Source of the DNA: Nitrospira sp.
GTDB taxonomy: Bacteria > Nitrospirota > Nitrospiria > Nitrospirales > Nitrospiraceae
NCBI GenBank assembly: GCA_030692565.1
Contig: JAUYAO010000015.1
Location: 1 to 56,596 of the forward strand
Direction of reading: 5' to 3'
Length of the DNA stretch: 56,596 nt
The notes under the pieces are model-generated. The model worked only from the letters and a program-made list of their open reading frames with translations, ran no database searches and was not told where the DNA came from. The position numbers were made by a program, and so were the translations under genes. Positions 9,468 to 18,085 of the stretch are shown one piece after another (position 1 is the stretch's first letter; every line of letters starts with the position of its first letter).

Positions 9468-9707
9468 GGTAATCGTAAAGGCAGTCTACAGAGCAGCGGG
9501 AAGGAAAGTAAACGCGCCGGGCCCTTGCCCTTCTTCGCTCAACTCATTACATAGGTTGGGCGCTGCCGTTTTTGTAAAGTGACAACCAGCCTTCTCTTGG
9601 ACCATCGCCAGCTGCCATTCAAGACAAGATACCTAAAGACTTCTCCCTCCCCGTCCGATAAGGGTCTGTCGAATTCTATTCTATTCTCATCTCATGGAGG
9701 CTTTATC

Positions 9708-10121
9708 ATGTCCGGACTCATTCAGGAATTGAAAGAACAGCATACCCAGCTTCTCTCGATCCTCCATCTGGCGAAAACCAACGGCTTCGCCACCCCCGAA
9801 ACACGGGAGCTCTTGCGCTCGGCACGAACGGGCCTGCTGGATCATCTGCGCAAAGAAGACCTTGAACTGTACCCGGTGTTGCACACAGCGGCAGTGAAGA
9901 ACTCCTCTATCAAAGAAACCTTGGACACATTTGCGAAGGATATGGCCGAGACGTCGAAACTAGCCATTGGCTTCTTCAAGAAATGCGATCAAGGCGGAAC
10001 GGATCACGATCTGTCGAAGGAGTTTGGCCTGCTCCTGGCCAAGCTGCGCAGTCGCATTCGCCGTGAGGAAGAATTACTCTATCCCCTCTACGAACAGATC
10101 TCCGCTAAAAGAGCTGCATAG
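9708..10121 (+). CDS. Hemerythrin HHE domain protein
   Basis: A 137-residue four-helix hemerythrin-like cation-binding protein. The frame is open from 9579, but ATG 9708 has a GGAGG site 8 nt upstream and starts exactly at the domain. Probable di-iron ligands are in EQHTQLL, LDHLRKEDLELYPVL (HxxxE) and RREEELLYPLYEQ. The usual His of the last helix is not obvious, so metal binding may differ from classical hemerythrin. Family roles include oxygen or nitric-oxide sensing and iron storage or repair. The gene appears monocistronic, with 225 nt of apparently featureless sequence after it. Confidence 0.85.
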   Translation: MSGLIQELKEQHTQLLSILHLAKTNGFATPETRELLRSARTGLLDHLRKEDLELYPVLHTAAVKNSSIKETLDTFAKDMAETSKLAIGFFKKCDQGGTDHDLSKEFGLLLAKLRSRIRREEELLYPLYEQISAKRAA

Positions 10122-10346
10122 ATACGGCGAACGGAAACGGCGTCATTTCGCTGCCCCTCTGACGGTTCCACCGCCACTCGCACCACGATGGCACGGACCC
10201 AGACTTCCATTTGATACTGCAACCGATACTGAGCTTCTGGTTGGAATCGACTGACTGACCGGCCACGACTGCATCGCTCGCCGGGGATCATTGACCTCCC
10301 TTTCTCTCCCCACGTATCCTGGCCCAATACAATGTGAGGTCTACCC

Positions 10347-10769
10347 ATGCAATTCGATGCAGCTCTTGCCGCGCAGGCGGCGTTTGAAGAAGCAGAACCT
10401 GAACTCGGGTCCGACTGGGAGACGGCCACTGAACTCGAAAAAACCTTTTCATCCAACGCCGGATCGACCGCGCGCGAAGCTTATGAGGGATTGCTCTCGC
10501 TGGCGACCCGCTATCCGCAGGCCCATGCCTTTCAAGCCTTCTGCATCTACATCACCTGGCAACAGGTGACGGAACAAACGATCGCGCACCATTTCGAGAC
10601 AGGCATGCGGCTCTCCGAATCCTACCTGGCTTCGCGCGACGGGAAAGATCAGCAACACCTCGGTTACGTCACCGAACTCCTGGAATCGTTTCGCGCTGGA
10701 CTGGGCCTGGACGAGGAAGACGACATTGTCGTCGAGTTCAGAAAAGACACGCCGAAAGGCGGCGACTAA
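10347..10769 (+). CDS. Hypothetical protein, 140 aa
   Basis: An acidic, mostly helical soluble protein that I do not recognise. It lacks signal or membrane segments. The central part (AREAYEGLLSLATRYPQAHA) and the C-terminal helix (LGYVTELLESFRAGLGLDEEDD) suggest an all-alpha fold that could be TPR-like, but no repeat consensus is clear. A TGAGGT element lies 8 nt before ATG 10347. It is followed 41 nt later by a TPR protein on the same strand, so the pair is probably co-transcribed. Confidence 0.7.
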   Translation: MQFDAALAAQAAFEEAEPELGSDWETATELEKTFSSNAGSTAREAYEGLLSLATRYPQAHAFQAFCIYITWQQVTEQTIAHHFETGMRLSESYLASRDGKDQQHLGYVTELLESFRAGLGLDEEDDIVVEFRKDTPKGGD

Positions 10770-10810
10770 CCTCAGCTCACGCCTTACCGCTAACACCTCA
10801 CCGCGCAATC

Positions 10811-11584
10811 ATGTCAGACGACGATAAACACCGGGCCAGGATTTTTCTCCACCGCGGGCAGTTGGCTCAAGCCAAGGCTGCCTATGAGCAAGCCGTTGCA
10901 GACGATCGCCTTGCCGACAATCCCCGCGAACTCTCCGCCTCGCTCGGCAATCTCGGCAATGCCTGCGCCTTGTCCGGAGACCTTGAGCAGGCAGAGACCT
11001 GCTATCGCGAAGTATTGACGATCCAACGGACCGAGCGCGACCAACAGGCCATCGCTCACACGCTGGTGAATCTGGGCAATCTCCACATCGGCGCCGGCCG
11101 CCCTGAGAAAGCCCGCCCCTACTATCTTGAAGCCCTCGATCTACTGAAACCGCTGCACGATGATCGTGCGCTCGGGATTCTGTATCACAACCTCGGCATG
11201 GAAGAGGCGCGGCAAACCCACTGGGATCAAGCCATCGCCCACTTCACTGAAGCGCTGGAATGCCATCGCCGCATCGGCAACGAAGAGGGCCTGGCGCTGA
11301 CCTACAGCCAACTCGGCAACACCTTCCTCGATTCCGGCGCCTTGCGTCAGGCGGAGAAATGCCTGAACAATGCCTCGGAGCATTTCATCAAACTGGGCAA
11401 CCCACCGGGGGAAGCAGCCGTCCTCCGGCTACTGGCCGCACTCTATGTGCGCGAACGCAATTCCCCCTCGGCGATTCGCTGCCTCGAACGCGTCCTGTCC
11501 CTCGATCAGCACTACCAGCTCCCGGAACAAGCCAGGGACCGCACGTTACTCACCGAGCTTCGTCAATCTATTTCCCATCCGTAG
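10811..11584 (+). CDS. Tetratricopeptide repeat protein
   Basis: The 257-residue product consists of tandem TPR units of ~40 residues, the longer spacing typical of the kinesin-light-chain/Rapsyn style. Successive units contain SASLGNLGNACALSGDLEQA, AHTLVNLGNLHIGAGRPEKA, ILYHNLGMEEARQTHWDQA, LTYSQLGNTFLDSGALRQA and LRLLAALYVRERNSPSA. There is no signal peptide, so it is likely a cytoplasmic scaffold or adaptor. It follows an acidic helical protein and precedes a PagL-like gene after 156 nt. No specific partner can be deduced. Confidence 0.9.
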   Translation: MSDDDKHRARIFLHRGQLAQAKAAYEQAVADDRLADNPRELSASLGNLGNACALSGDLEQAETCYREVLTIQRTERDQQAIAHTLVNLGNLHIGAGRPEKARPYYLEALDLLKPLHDDRALGILYHNLGMEEARQTHWDQAIAHFTEALECHRRIGNEEGLALTYSQLGNTFLDSGALRQAEKCLNNASEHFIKLGNPPGEAAVLRLLAALYVRERNSPSAIRCLERVLSLDQHYQLPEQARDRTLLTELRQSISHP

Positions 11585-11740
11585 CCAGGCCCTCCGCTCC
11601 GCCTGCACTGACATTTCTCACATCTTTCTGGACAGATACAAATCCTCTGCTACCGTAGGATCGTCACAGCGATTGCATCAAGTTTCTCCCTCGCACAACC
11701 GACAAGATACTGACGTACACATGGAGAAGAAGGTGAGATC

Positions 11741-12337
11741 GTGCTGCTGCGTGCCCTTTGGTTGCTCCTCATAGTCGGCGCCATCGCCACTCCGGCACAG
11801 GCGACGGAATCCGTGGCTCCTCAGATCACGGTCGGCACCCAGGAAGTCGGCCTCTCCGCGGGCTACCTCCTCCCGCACCGCCTCACGCAAGATCACACGA
11901 CCAAGCAGCAGGGCGTTGCCTTGATGCCGTCCTGGATGATGACCGTGACCGATCCCATGGGCGACAGCTGGTACCGCGGACAGATTTCACTGGGCGCCGA
12001 GGTGGTCTACATCCAGTTTCAAGAACCCTTTCTCACGCACGGCATGGGCTTTACGCCCAAGATCAAGTACACCATGGTCGCCCACGATCGTATTCATCCC
12101 TATGCTGAATTTGCCGGCGGTCCGTTCTGGACCGACCTCGCCGGCAAGATTCCCGAAGAATCCTCGCGGTTCAACTTTATTCTGACCGCGGGATTTGGCT
12201 GCTCGTTCTTCCTGACGCCCCAGACCTCACTCAACATCGGCTATCGGTTCCACCATATTTCCAACGCCGGCACGCGGTATCCCAACTTGGGGCTCAACTC
12301 CAGCTTGCCGTTCGGCGGATTTTCGTTTTACTTCTGA
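11741..12337 (+). CDS. PagL-like lipid A 3-O-deacylase (acyloxyacyl hydrolase family)
   Basis: A predicted outer-membrane beta-barrel hydrolase that removes the 3-O-linked acyl chain of lipid A. The 198 residues begin at GTG 11741 (AAGGTGAG upstream) with a Sec signal (LLRALWLLLIVGAIATPAQA). Amphipathic strands follow and the product ends in Phe (GGFSFYF), as expected for a Bam substrate. The diagnostic active-site segment YRFHHISNAGTRYPNLGLN carries the HxSN pattern of PagL (His and Ser of the catalytic triad). It is 17 nt upstream of a lipoprotein gene, suggesting an envelope-remodelling pair. Substrate is inferred from the family. Confidence 0.87.
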   Translation: MLLRALWLLLIVGAIATPAQATESVAPQITVGTQEVGLSAGYLLPHRLTQDHTTKQQGVALMPSWMMTVTDPMGDSWYRGQISLGAEVVYIQFQEPFLTHGMGFTPKIKYTMVAHDRIHPYAEFAGGPFWTDLAGKIPEESSRFNFILTAGFGCSFFLTPQTSLNIGYRFHHISNAGTRYPNLGLNSSLPFGGFSFYF

Positions 12338-12354
12338 CGAAGGGATTGTACATC

Positions 12355-13098
12355 ATGACGCAGCGCACAGCTCCCGGAATCCTCGCCGCCTTGCTGGCAG
12401 TAATTACACTATCAACCGGCTGCAACCGTTGGATTGATGTCCTGCCGTCAGCCGCCTCCCGCGCCGACAGCGCAACCGCCTCCATCGCGAGCATCGACCG
12501 CGTCCCGTTGATCCTCGACCAGGTCACGATCCGCCACAACGGGGCGCCTCAGAATCCCTCCACGGAACTCGACCGGCGCTTGCTTGGTTCGTTGCAGAGC
12601 CTGAACCTTTTTTCTCAACTCTCTCTGGCCGAACAGGGAACGTCAACCGTAGCCGACAAAACGGTTGTTGCCCGCATGAGGATCGATGACGCCGTTGACT
12701 CTCACCCCGGGGAGGCCGCATGGAAAGGGATCGTCATTGGCACCTCCATGTTTCTCCTTGCTCCGGTTATGGAACTGCACTACGACTACGGCACCACTCT
12801 CACATTAGAGCTCGAACGCTGGGATGGAACCGTCAAGACCTATCATGCCGAGTCATCGGGGATAGCCCGATACAATCTCTTCAGCGCCAGCCCGTCGATG
12901 ATTGCAGAACTGAAGGGCCACGTGATGGAAGCCGGCATCACTGACCTCATGAACCAACTCGTCAAAGACGCGACCTTCTACAATGCCAGCAGCGCCCCCG
13001 TCACCGAACGGACCATCCACAGCGTCAGTATCCGATCAAGGCGTCCCACACCGGCGGCGATCACGATATCCACGACCGCACCGAACGAACCTCGGTAA
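12355..13098 (+). CDS. Unrecognised lipoprotein
   Basis: A 247-residue predicted lipoprotein. An upstream in-frame TTG at 12346 exists, but ATG 12355 is preferred because AGGGA lies 9 nt before it and it yields a clean lipoprotein signal ending in LSTGC. The mature part has an alpha/beta appearance, with a hydrophobic stretch (WKGIVIGTSMFLLAPVMEL) that could be a membrane-associated or buried segment, then strands TLTLELERWDGTVKTYHAE. The low-complexity C-terminal tail is Ser/Arg/Thr-rich. I do not recognise a family. Its position directly after the PagL-like gene suggests an envelope role. Confidence 0.75.
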   Translation: MTQRTAPGILAALLAVITLSTGCNRWIDVLPSAASRADSATASIASIDRVPLILDQVTIRHNGAPQNPSTELDRRLLGSLQSLNLFSQLSLAEQGTSTVADKTVVARMRIDDAVDSHPGEAAWKGIVIGTSMFLLAPVMELHYDYGTTLTLELERWDGTVKTYHAESSGIARYNLFSASPSMIAELKGHVMEAGITDLMNQLVKDATFYNASSAPVTERTIHSVSIRSRRPTPAAITISTTAPNEPR

Positions 13099-13206
13099 GC
13101 GCTGCTCGTCCCGCTCCCCCGGACAACCCGCACATCCCCCATCGGAGATGGCCTGGTCTCCCGCCGGTGCCTAATGCTATGATGCGCCCCTCACAGCGGA
13201 GCACAC

Positions 13207-13524
13207 ATGGACATTGAAGCCTTTCGTCAAATGGTCGTCAAAAACCCCAAGGGGTTCCTCGGGCGCTACGGCCTGGGCAATAAAATTCTGCAGGAAGGCG
13301 GCAATCTGGAAGAAGCCGTTGAACACCTGCGCGTCGCCGTGCAACTGGATCCGGTGCATGTCGCGTCCCACCTGGCCCTCGGACGTGCCCTGATCGGTGT
13401 GGGACGGCCGGACGAAGCCAAGCCCGTGCTACAAGCCGGTATCGACGCCTCCGCCTCCGGACGAGCCAATGGCGGGCGCGACCTCGTCCCTGAAATGCAG
13501 ATGATCATCCAAGGGCTACGCTAA
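13207..13524 (+). CDS. Small TPR-like protein
   Basis: A 105-residue helical protein with two TPR-like units: GRYGLGNKILQEGGNLEEAVEHLRVAVQLDP and HVASHLALGRALIGVGRPDEA. There is no export signal. A GGAG element lies 7 nt before the ATG. It is followed 15 nt later by a 66-residue gene and then a glycosyltransferase-like gene on the same strand, forming a likely operon of small proteins. The function is unknown beyond protein-protein interaction typical of TPRs. Confidence 0.82.
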   Translation: MDIEAFRQMVVKNPKGFLGRYGLGNKILQEGGNLEEAVEHLRVAVQLDPVHVASHLALGRALIGVGRPDEAKPVLQAGIDASASGRANGGRDLVPEMQMIIQGLR

Positions 13525-13539
13525 CCACGGAGACCTCCT

Positions 13540-13740
13540 ATGACGTTGGATACAGCCAAACAGCGCATCGAATCGGCCATCGCACAATTCGGACCGCGCG
13601 CGGCCCCCATGATCGATCTGGTGATGAATGAAGTGCGCTCAGATATGGGCGCAAAGGCGTTCAACGAACTCGTGGACGAGTTCGATCTGGAGTTGGAATA
13701 CAACATCGCGCCGCTGGAGTCCGATTACTCCAACAGCTAA
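13540..13740 (+). CDS. Small hypothetical protein, 66 aa
   Basis: An acidic, helical 66-residue protein of unknown function, with a good GGAG ribosome-binding site 7 nt before the ATG. The sequence reads as two helices (LDTAKQRIESAIAQFG, and MIDLVMNEVRSDMGAKAFNELVDEFDLE) followed by a short acidic tail. It sits between the small TPR gene and the GT-B-like gene, with a 21-nt gap to the latter. It could be a subunit or regulator of either, but nothing in the sequence decides this. Confidence 0.65.
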   Translation: MTLDTAKQRIESAIAQFGPRAAPMIDLVMNEVRSDMGAKAFNELVDEFDLELEYNIAPLESDYSNS

Positions 13741-13761
13741 CCCGTCACGAGCGACCCTTCT

Positions 13762-14859
13762 GTGCCACTGATCTGGTCAGCCATTTCCGCCCACGGCTAC
13801 GGACACGCCGCCCAAGTCGTCCCCGTGCTGAACGAACTGGGCAAGCGGATTCCCTCGCTCAGCGTCATTCTCCGCACGAACGTCCCCCGTCACTTTTTCG
13901 AATCGCGCATGACCGTGCCATGGGAACTGCTGCCAGCCCAGATGGATATCGGGTGCCTGCAGCATGGTCCCCTCACGATGGACTGGGACGCGACCTGGCA
14001 GGCACATCGGACCTTTCACGCACACTGGGAAGCCCGACTCAAGGAAGAAACCCTCGCCATCCAGGAGGCTCGCCCGGATCTCGTCATCGGCAATACACCC
14101 TACCTGACCATGGCGGCCGGGGCCGACGCCGGCATACCGACAGTGGCGATCGCCAGTCTAAGCTGGGATGAGATCCTGCGAGACCATGTCGATCCGGCGC
14201 AGCCTTGGCACGCGGCCATTCTTGAGGACATCCGCCGCGCGTATGGACAGGCCCATCTCCTGCTGCGCCTCACACCGGGATTGCCGATGCCGGCCTTTCG
14301 CCACGCCATCGACATCGGACCGATTGCCCATCCGTTGCCTCCAGCACGAGCTCAGCTACGTGCACAATTGAATATCCCGAATGAGGATTCGCTCGTGCTC
14401 GTGGCCTTTGGCGGGATCCGTTTCGAAGCGCTCCCATTTGATCGCATGGAATCGATGCGGGGCATTCAATTCTTAATCGACGGTCCAGTTCCTCCCCATA
14501 ATCGTCGCGTCCATTCCCTCTCCGTACTCTCAGAGCGGTTCAGCACCCTCCTATCTTCCGTCGATGTCATCATGACGAAACCAGGCTATGGGACCACGAT
14601 TGAAGCAGTTGAGGTCCAGACTCCCATTGTCTACGTCCGCCGTTACAATTTTGCCGACGAGGACTCTCTCGTCACCTATTTGCATCGATATGGTCGCGGA
14701 GTGGAGCTCTCCCGTGCTGACTTTCTGGAAGCCCACTGGGAACCGGCCATTCAACAGGCGCTGGCGTTGCCGAAGCCAGCCTCCCTTCCGCCTGCCTGTA
14801 CCGGCGCGGCTGATGCGGCCATGCAGCTCCTGCCGTTTTTGCAGCCATCAGGAAGATAG
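13762..14859 (+). CDS. GT-B-fold glycosyltransferase-like protein
   Basis: A 365-residue protein (GTG start) resembling the UGT/MurG-like GT-B fold and, more closely, the N-terminal domain of plant L-arabinokinases. The N-terminus has AISAHGYGHAAQVVPVLNEL (the GHGxGH-type loop). The C-terminal half holds VDVIMTKPGYGTTIEAVEVQ and PIVYVRRYNFADE, matching the KxGYGTxxEA...PFVFVRRxxFxEE signature. The family is expected to use or bind nucleotide sugars, but donor and acceptor are unknown. It overlaps no neighbour and precedes a methyltransferase by 2 nt, so the two are probably co-expressed and may act on the same molecule. Confidence 0.8.
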   Translation: MPLIWSAISAHGYGHAAQVVPVLNELGKRIPSLSVILRTNVPRHFFESRMTVPWELLPAQMDIGCLQHGPLTMDWDATWQAHRTFHAHWEARLKEETLAIQEARPDLVIGNTPYLTMAAGADAGIPTVAIASLSWDEILRDHVDPAQPWHAAILEDIRRAYGQAHLLLRLTPGLPMPAFRHAIDIGPIAHPLPPARAQLRAQLNIPNEDSLVLVAFGGIRFEALPFDRMESMRGIQFLIDGPVPPHNRRVHSLSVLSERFSTLLSSVDVIMTKPGYGTTIEAVEVQTPIVYVRRYNFADEDSLVTYLHRYGRGVELSRADFLEAHWEPAIQQALALPKPASLPPACTGAADAAMQLLPFLQPSGR

Positions 14860-14861
14860 CC

Positions 14862-15662
14862 ATGCGTCTCCTGGCCATCATCGTCACGGGATGCGCGAAG
14901 CTCGTGGGCACGCTCGCCGGATGGCTCGCACAGATCCACATGTTTCTGTATGGCATCCTCCCGGCGCTCTTGCCGCCCGATCAACTCAGCGCACTGATCC
15001 GTCGTTACTATGATCGCAGCTACGCGGAGGCCGGTACCCGTATTCCCCTCACCGGCTATTCCTGGTCGTTGGAGGCCTGGGAGGAACAGATGCTGGCGCA
15101 ACATCTGTCGCGGCCCGATTCCATCCTCATCCTCGGGGCTGGGCTCGGGCGCGAGTCGCTCGTGCTGGCCCAACGAGGCTATTACGCATTGGCGCTGGAC
15201 ATTGCTCGCGGAGGATTACTCATCGGCGCCCGACGGGCCGCGTCGTTGAATCTTCCCGTCACATTCGTACAAGCGGACTTTCTCACACCCCCGGTTCGAG
15301 CCGCGTCCGTCGCATACATCCTCCTCTCCGGCGTCATGTACAGCGCCGTCCCAGGGCGTACACGACGACAGGAGTGGCTACGGAGCCTCAGAACATGCCT
15401 TGCGCCTGGTGGAAAGCTAGTCCTGAACTTCGTGATCGCCAGAGAACCGGACACGGCGCTCACCCGCATCATCCGGCGATGCACCGGCACTATTCTCTCC
15501 TGGCCGGGAACCAACCAGACCTATCAAGACGGCGATACCTGCACCAACGGCCACTTCATGCATGTGTTTCACGATGAGGAAGAACTGCGTGCGGAGGTCG
15601 CGGAAGCCGGCGCCACCCTGGTCGAGCTGAACTGGCCCGATGGCTATGCCGTCCTCTCCTGA
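14862..15662 (+). CDS. Class I SAM-dependent methyltransferase
   Basis: A 266-residue protein. The first ~35 residues are hydrophobic (LLAIIVTGCAKLVGTLAGWLAQ and FLYGILPALL), suggesting membrane association. A Rossmann methyltransferase domain follows, with motif I ILILGAGLGRESLVLAQRG, an acidic residue at the end of strand 2 (ALALDIARGG), FVQADFL for motif III and VAYILLSGVMYS for motif IV. The acceptor is unknown. It directly follows the GT-B-like gene (2-nt gap) and lies 81 nt before the peptide-modification operon. It could belong to either group; the gap argues for an independent pair. Confidence 0.85.
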   Translation: MRLLAIIVTGCAKLVGTLAGWLAQIHMFLYGILPALLPPDQLSALIRRYYDRSYAEAGTRIPLTGYSWSLEAWEEQMLAQHLSRPDSILILGAGLGRESLVLAQRGYYALALDIARGGLLIGARRAASLNLPVTFVQADFLTPPVRAASVAYILLSGVMYSAVPGRTRRQEWLRSLRTCLAPGGKLVLNFVIAREPDTALTRIIRRCTGTILSWPGTNQTYQDGDTCTNGHFMHVFHDEEELRAEVAEAGATLVELNWPDGYAVLS

Positions 15663-15743
15663 GCCAGCCCTCCCCCGCCACCCGCGCCCTTTTCCAAGAA
15701 ATACCGCTGGAAGCCCCTTAGAGGATTTGCTATCCTGCCAGCC

Positions 15744-16055
15744 ATGAATCCTACGGCCGTCTTTGCGAAGCATCCGGATTATGTCCAGCGCGACGTGGCC
15801 GGAGAATGTATCCTCGTCCCGGTACGGCGCTCGCTCAAAGATTCCAACAGCATCTACGTCTTAAATGAAACCGGTGCAGCCCTCTGGCAGCGCCTCGACG
15901 GAACCTGCACCGTACGGGACATCTGCGCCGCATTTATCGAGGACTACGATGTTGCCCCGGACCAGTTGCATCAAGACTTCGACACCCTACTGGCAGACCT
16001 TCTCTCGATCCAGGCAATTCAAGAGGTGGCGGTCGCCCATGGTCCCACAGGTTAA
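15744..16055 (+). CDS. PqqD-like peptide-binding protein (RiPP recognition element)
   Basis: A 103-residue PqqD-family protein. PqqD proteins bind the leader of a ribosomal peptide and present it to a radical SAM enzyme. Recognisable parts are the N-terminal beta strands (GECILVPVRRSLKDSNSIYVLNETG), the family core GAALWQRLDGTCTVRDICAAF and the C-terminal helix QDFDTLLADLLSIQAI. It is the first gene of an eight-gene overlapping operon, and its 3' end overlaps the radical SAM start by 17 nt. This coupling supports its role as the leader-recognition component for the candidate precursor at 18082. Confidence 0.92.
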   Translation: MNPTAVFAKHPDYVQRDVAGECILVPVRRSLKDSNSIYVLNETGAALWQRLDGTCTVRDICAAFIEDYDVAPDQLHQDFDTLLADLLSIQAIQEVAVAHGPTG

Positions 16056-16950
16056 ACTCAGCCATCTGCCGGATCGTTACCCCCTCGCCTGCCAGTGGGA
16101 GATCACCTGCCGCTGCAATCTCCGATGCGTCATGTGTTACACGGATTGTCGGAACACACCGGAATCCGTTCGCCGCGAACTCTCTACGTCCGAGATCTTT
16201 CGCATCATGGATCAGCTGCTTGAGGCCGGGCTCCTTGAGCTCTGCCTGACCGGCGGCGAGCCGCTCGCACGGCCGGACTTCTTTCAGATCTACGACTACG
16301 CCGTCTCGCGCGGACTCCTGGTGACCCTCTTTACCAACGGCACACTCATCACCGAACCCATCGCCGATCGCCTCGCGGCTCTCCCGCCACATCGTATTGA
16401 AATCAGTCTCCATGGCACGACGACCGAAACCTTCGAGCGCGTCACGCAAGGAGTCGGCTCCCATGCGCGATGTTTGGACGCAATTCGCATGTTGGCCGCC
16501 CGACGACTTCCGCTTGTCGTCAAGACCACCGCGATGACCGTCAACCGTGACGAAGTACTTGCCGTCAAATCATGGGCCGCCTCGCTGGGACCGGGGGCCT
16601 TTCGCCTAGGGGAGGACCTACGCCCCGAACTTGACGGCGGGGCCGGACCGTTTCGTTATGCCCTCTCGGCACATGAGCTGGAGACATTGAACAGGCAGGA
16701 CCCGGATCTCTGGAACGAAGCCTGCCGGAAATCCCGAACCGCTCTCCCGCCTTGCAACAGCGGCATGCAGCGCTTTCACATCGATGCCTACGGCGGCTTG
16801 CATCTCTGTTCGGGGAACCGGCGGCAGTCCTACGATCTACGACAAGGTTCATTCCGAGAAGGGTTTTATGAGGTGCTTCCGACGTTTGCCTGCGAATGGA
16901 AGACGCCGGCCTCGACGAGCCTTATTCAACCGGAAGCGCATCATGTCTGA
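16039..16950 (+). CDS. Radical SAM peptide-modifying enzyme with shortened SPASM region
   Basis: A predicted radical SAM enzyme of 303 residues. The frame is open further upstream, but ATG 16039 gives a normal N-terminus and lies inside the end of the pqqD-like gene. The [4Fe-4S]/SAM motif CNLRCVMC uses C26, C30 and C33; an extra C24 and C37 flank it. GGEPLARPDFF is the SAM-binding GGE motif. The C-terminal SPASM-like part has PPCNSGMQRF, GGLHLCSG and FACEW, but the dense CxxCx5C cluster present in the two sister enzymes is missing. This suggests fewer auxiliary clusters. Its stop overlaps the next ATG by 8 nt. Confidence 0.9.
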   Translation: MVPQVKLSHLPDRYPLACQWEITCRCNLRCVMCYTDCRNTPESVRRELSTSEIFRIMDQLLEAGLLELCLTGGEPLARPDFFQIYDYAVSRGLLVTLFTNGTLITEPIADRLAALPPHRIEISLHGTTTETFERVTQGVGSHARCLDAIRMLAARRLPLVVKTTAMTVNRDEVLAVKSWAASLGPGAFRLGEDLRPELDGGAGPFRYALSAHELETLNRQDPDLWNEACRKSRTALPPCNSGMQRFHIDAYGGLHLCSGNRRQSYDLRQGSFREGFYEVLPTFACEWKTPASTSLIQPEAHHV

Positions 16951-18085
16951 TACCCGCCCGTTGCCCATGATCCCCTACGGGACGTTCAGCCAGCATGTTC
17001 ACGACCAAGCCGCCACCCGTCACCGGGTCATCAAAGCGCAACTCGAACTCACCTATCGCTGCAATCTCCACTGCCGGCATTGCTACACCGATCCGTATAA
17101 CGACAGTGCCTACTTTCCGCGCGAGCTCACGTTGACCGAGATTCAACGGCTCCTCGGTGAGATGCGAGACATCGGGATCATCTGGCTGAACCTGACCGGC
17201 GGCGATATTTTCATGCGGCCGGACTTTTTCGACATTTACGAAGCTGCAATCGGTCACGGATTCCTATTGCAGCTCTACACGAACGGCACGCTCTTCACCC
17301 GCGCGATCATCGAACGCTTGCAGGCGCACCCGCCCTTTTCCATCGACATTTCCTGCCACTCGGTCGATGAATCGCAATTCGACTGGTTCACGCAGGTGCC
17401 GGGCTCGTATCGCGCCTTTCTTCGTGGAATCGCTCTGCTGCAGGCCGGCGGCCTGCCCTTTTCCCTCAAAACCAAATTGATGAACTGGAATGCAGGCGAG
17501 ATGGACCAACTGCGCCGGTTCACCGAATCGAATGGTCAGACCTTCGGCTATACCACATCCCTCTCGCCCCGCCTGAACGGAGACGGCTCCTCTCTCGACT
17601 ATCGCATCGCTCCCGATGCCATCCACCGACTCCGCTCGAATCGGGATGTGACCCACGAGACTGAGAATTGCCCCACACACGATCCCCTCTCTCCTCCCGC
17701 ACACGAGCGCCTGTTTCGCTGCGGTTGCGGCACCGATACGATTCACATCAACGCCTGGGGGGAGCTCAGCACCTGCACGTTCCAATATGAAACACGCCTG
17801 TCGTTGCGCACTCACACCGTGCGCGAGGCGATCAAACAGACCTTTGCGGCAATACCCGGTCTGACCTACCAGACGGATTCCGCCTGCCGGACCTGTACCC
17901 TGCATACATTTTGCGACAAGCAGCCGACGCAAGCCCGATGGGAAACCGGCCATCCGGAATCCCCGATTCCCTATGACTGTGACGTCGCCTTCGCCCGCGC
18001 CGAGTCGACCCACCGGCAGCCATTGATTCATCCCCTGCATGGGCACCCCCGTCCTGCGACAGCCGCAACAGGAGTCTCGTCATGA
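16943..18085 (+). CDS. Radical SAM/SPASM peptide-modifying enzyme
   Basis: A 380-residue radical SAM enzyme with a full SPASM domain. ATG 16943 overlaps the previous stop. The SAM cluster is C40, C44 and C47 in CNLHCRHC, followed by a GGDIFMRPDFF motif (GGD rather than GGE). The SPASM region has FRCGCGTDTIHINAWGELS, then CTF, and a final cluster ACRTCTLHTFC plus a late Cys (YDCDVAF). SPASM enzymes with PqqD partners commonly install carbon-sulfur, carbon-carbon or epimerised linkages in peptides. The exact reaction is not deducible here. Its stop overlaps the precursor ATG (ATGA), a strong sign of linked function. Confidence 0.93.
   Translation: MSDTRPLPMIPYGTFSQHVHDQAATRHRVIKAQLELTYRCNLHCRHCYTDPYNDSAYFPRELTLTEIQRLLGEMRDIGIIWLNLTGGDIFMRPDFFDIYEAAIGHGFLLQLYTNGTLFTRAIIERLQAHPPFSIDISCHSVDESQFDWFTQVPGSYRAFLRGIALLQAGGLPFSLKTKLMNWNAGEMDQLRRFTESNGQTFGYTTSLSPRLNGDGSSLDYRIAPDAIHRLRSNRDVTHETENCPTHDPLSPPAHERLFRCGCGTDTIHINAWGELSTCTFQYETRLSLRTHTVREAIKQTFAAIPGLTYQTDSACRTCTLHTFCDKQPTQARWETGHPESPIPYDCDVAFARAESTHRQPLIHPLHGHPRPATAATGVSS

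Noticed and set aside
9468-9707. Extension of the hemerythrin gene to an upstream start at 9579
   Set aside because: The extra residues lack domain similarity and the internal ATG at 9708 has a strong GGAGG site. The remaining intergenic stretch shows no other clear signal.
16880-16950. Possible frameshift truncating the first radical SAM gene
   Set aside because: The two alternative frames contain no CxxC-rich continuation, and the natural overlap with the next ATG argues for a genuine end.
17264-18046. Antisense frame of 260 codons opposite the second radical SAM gene
   Set aside because: The plus-strand SPASM enzyme explains the region completely.
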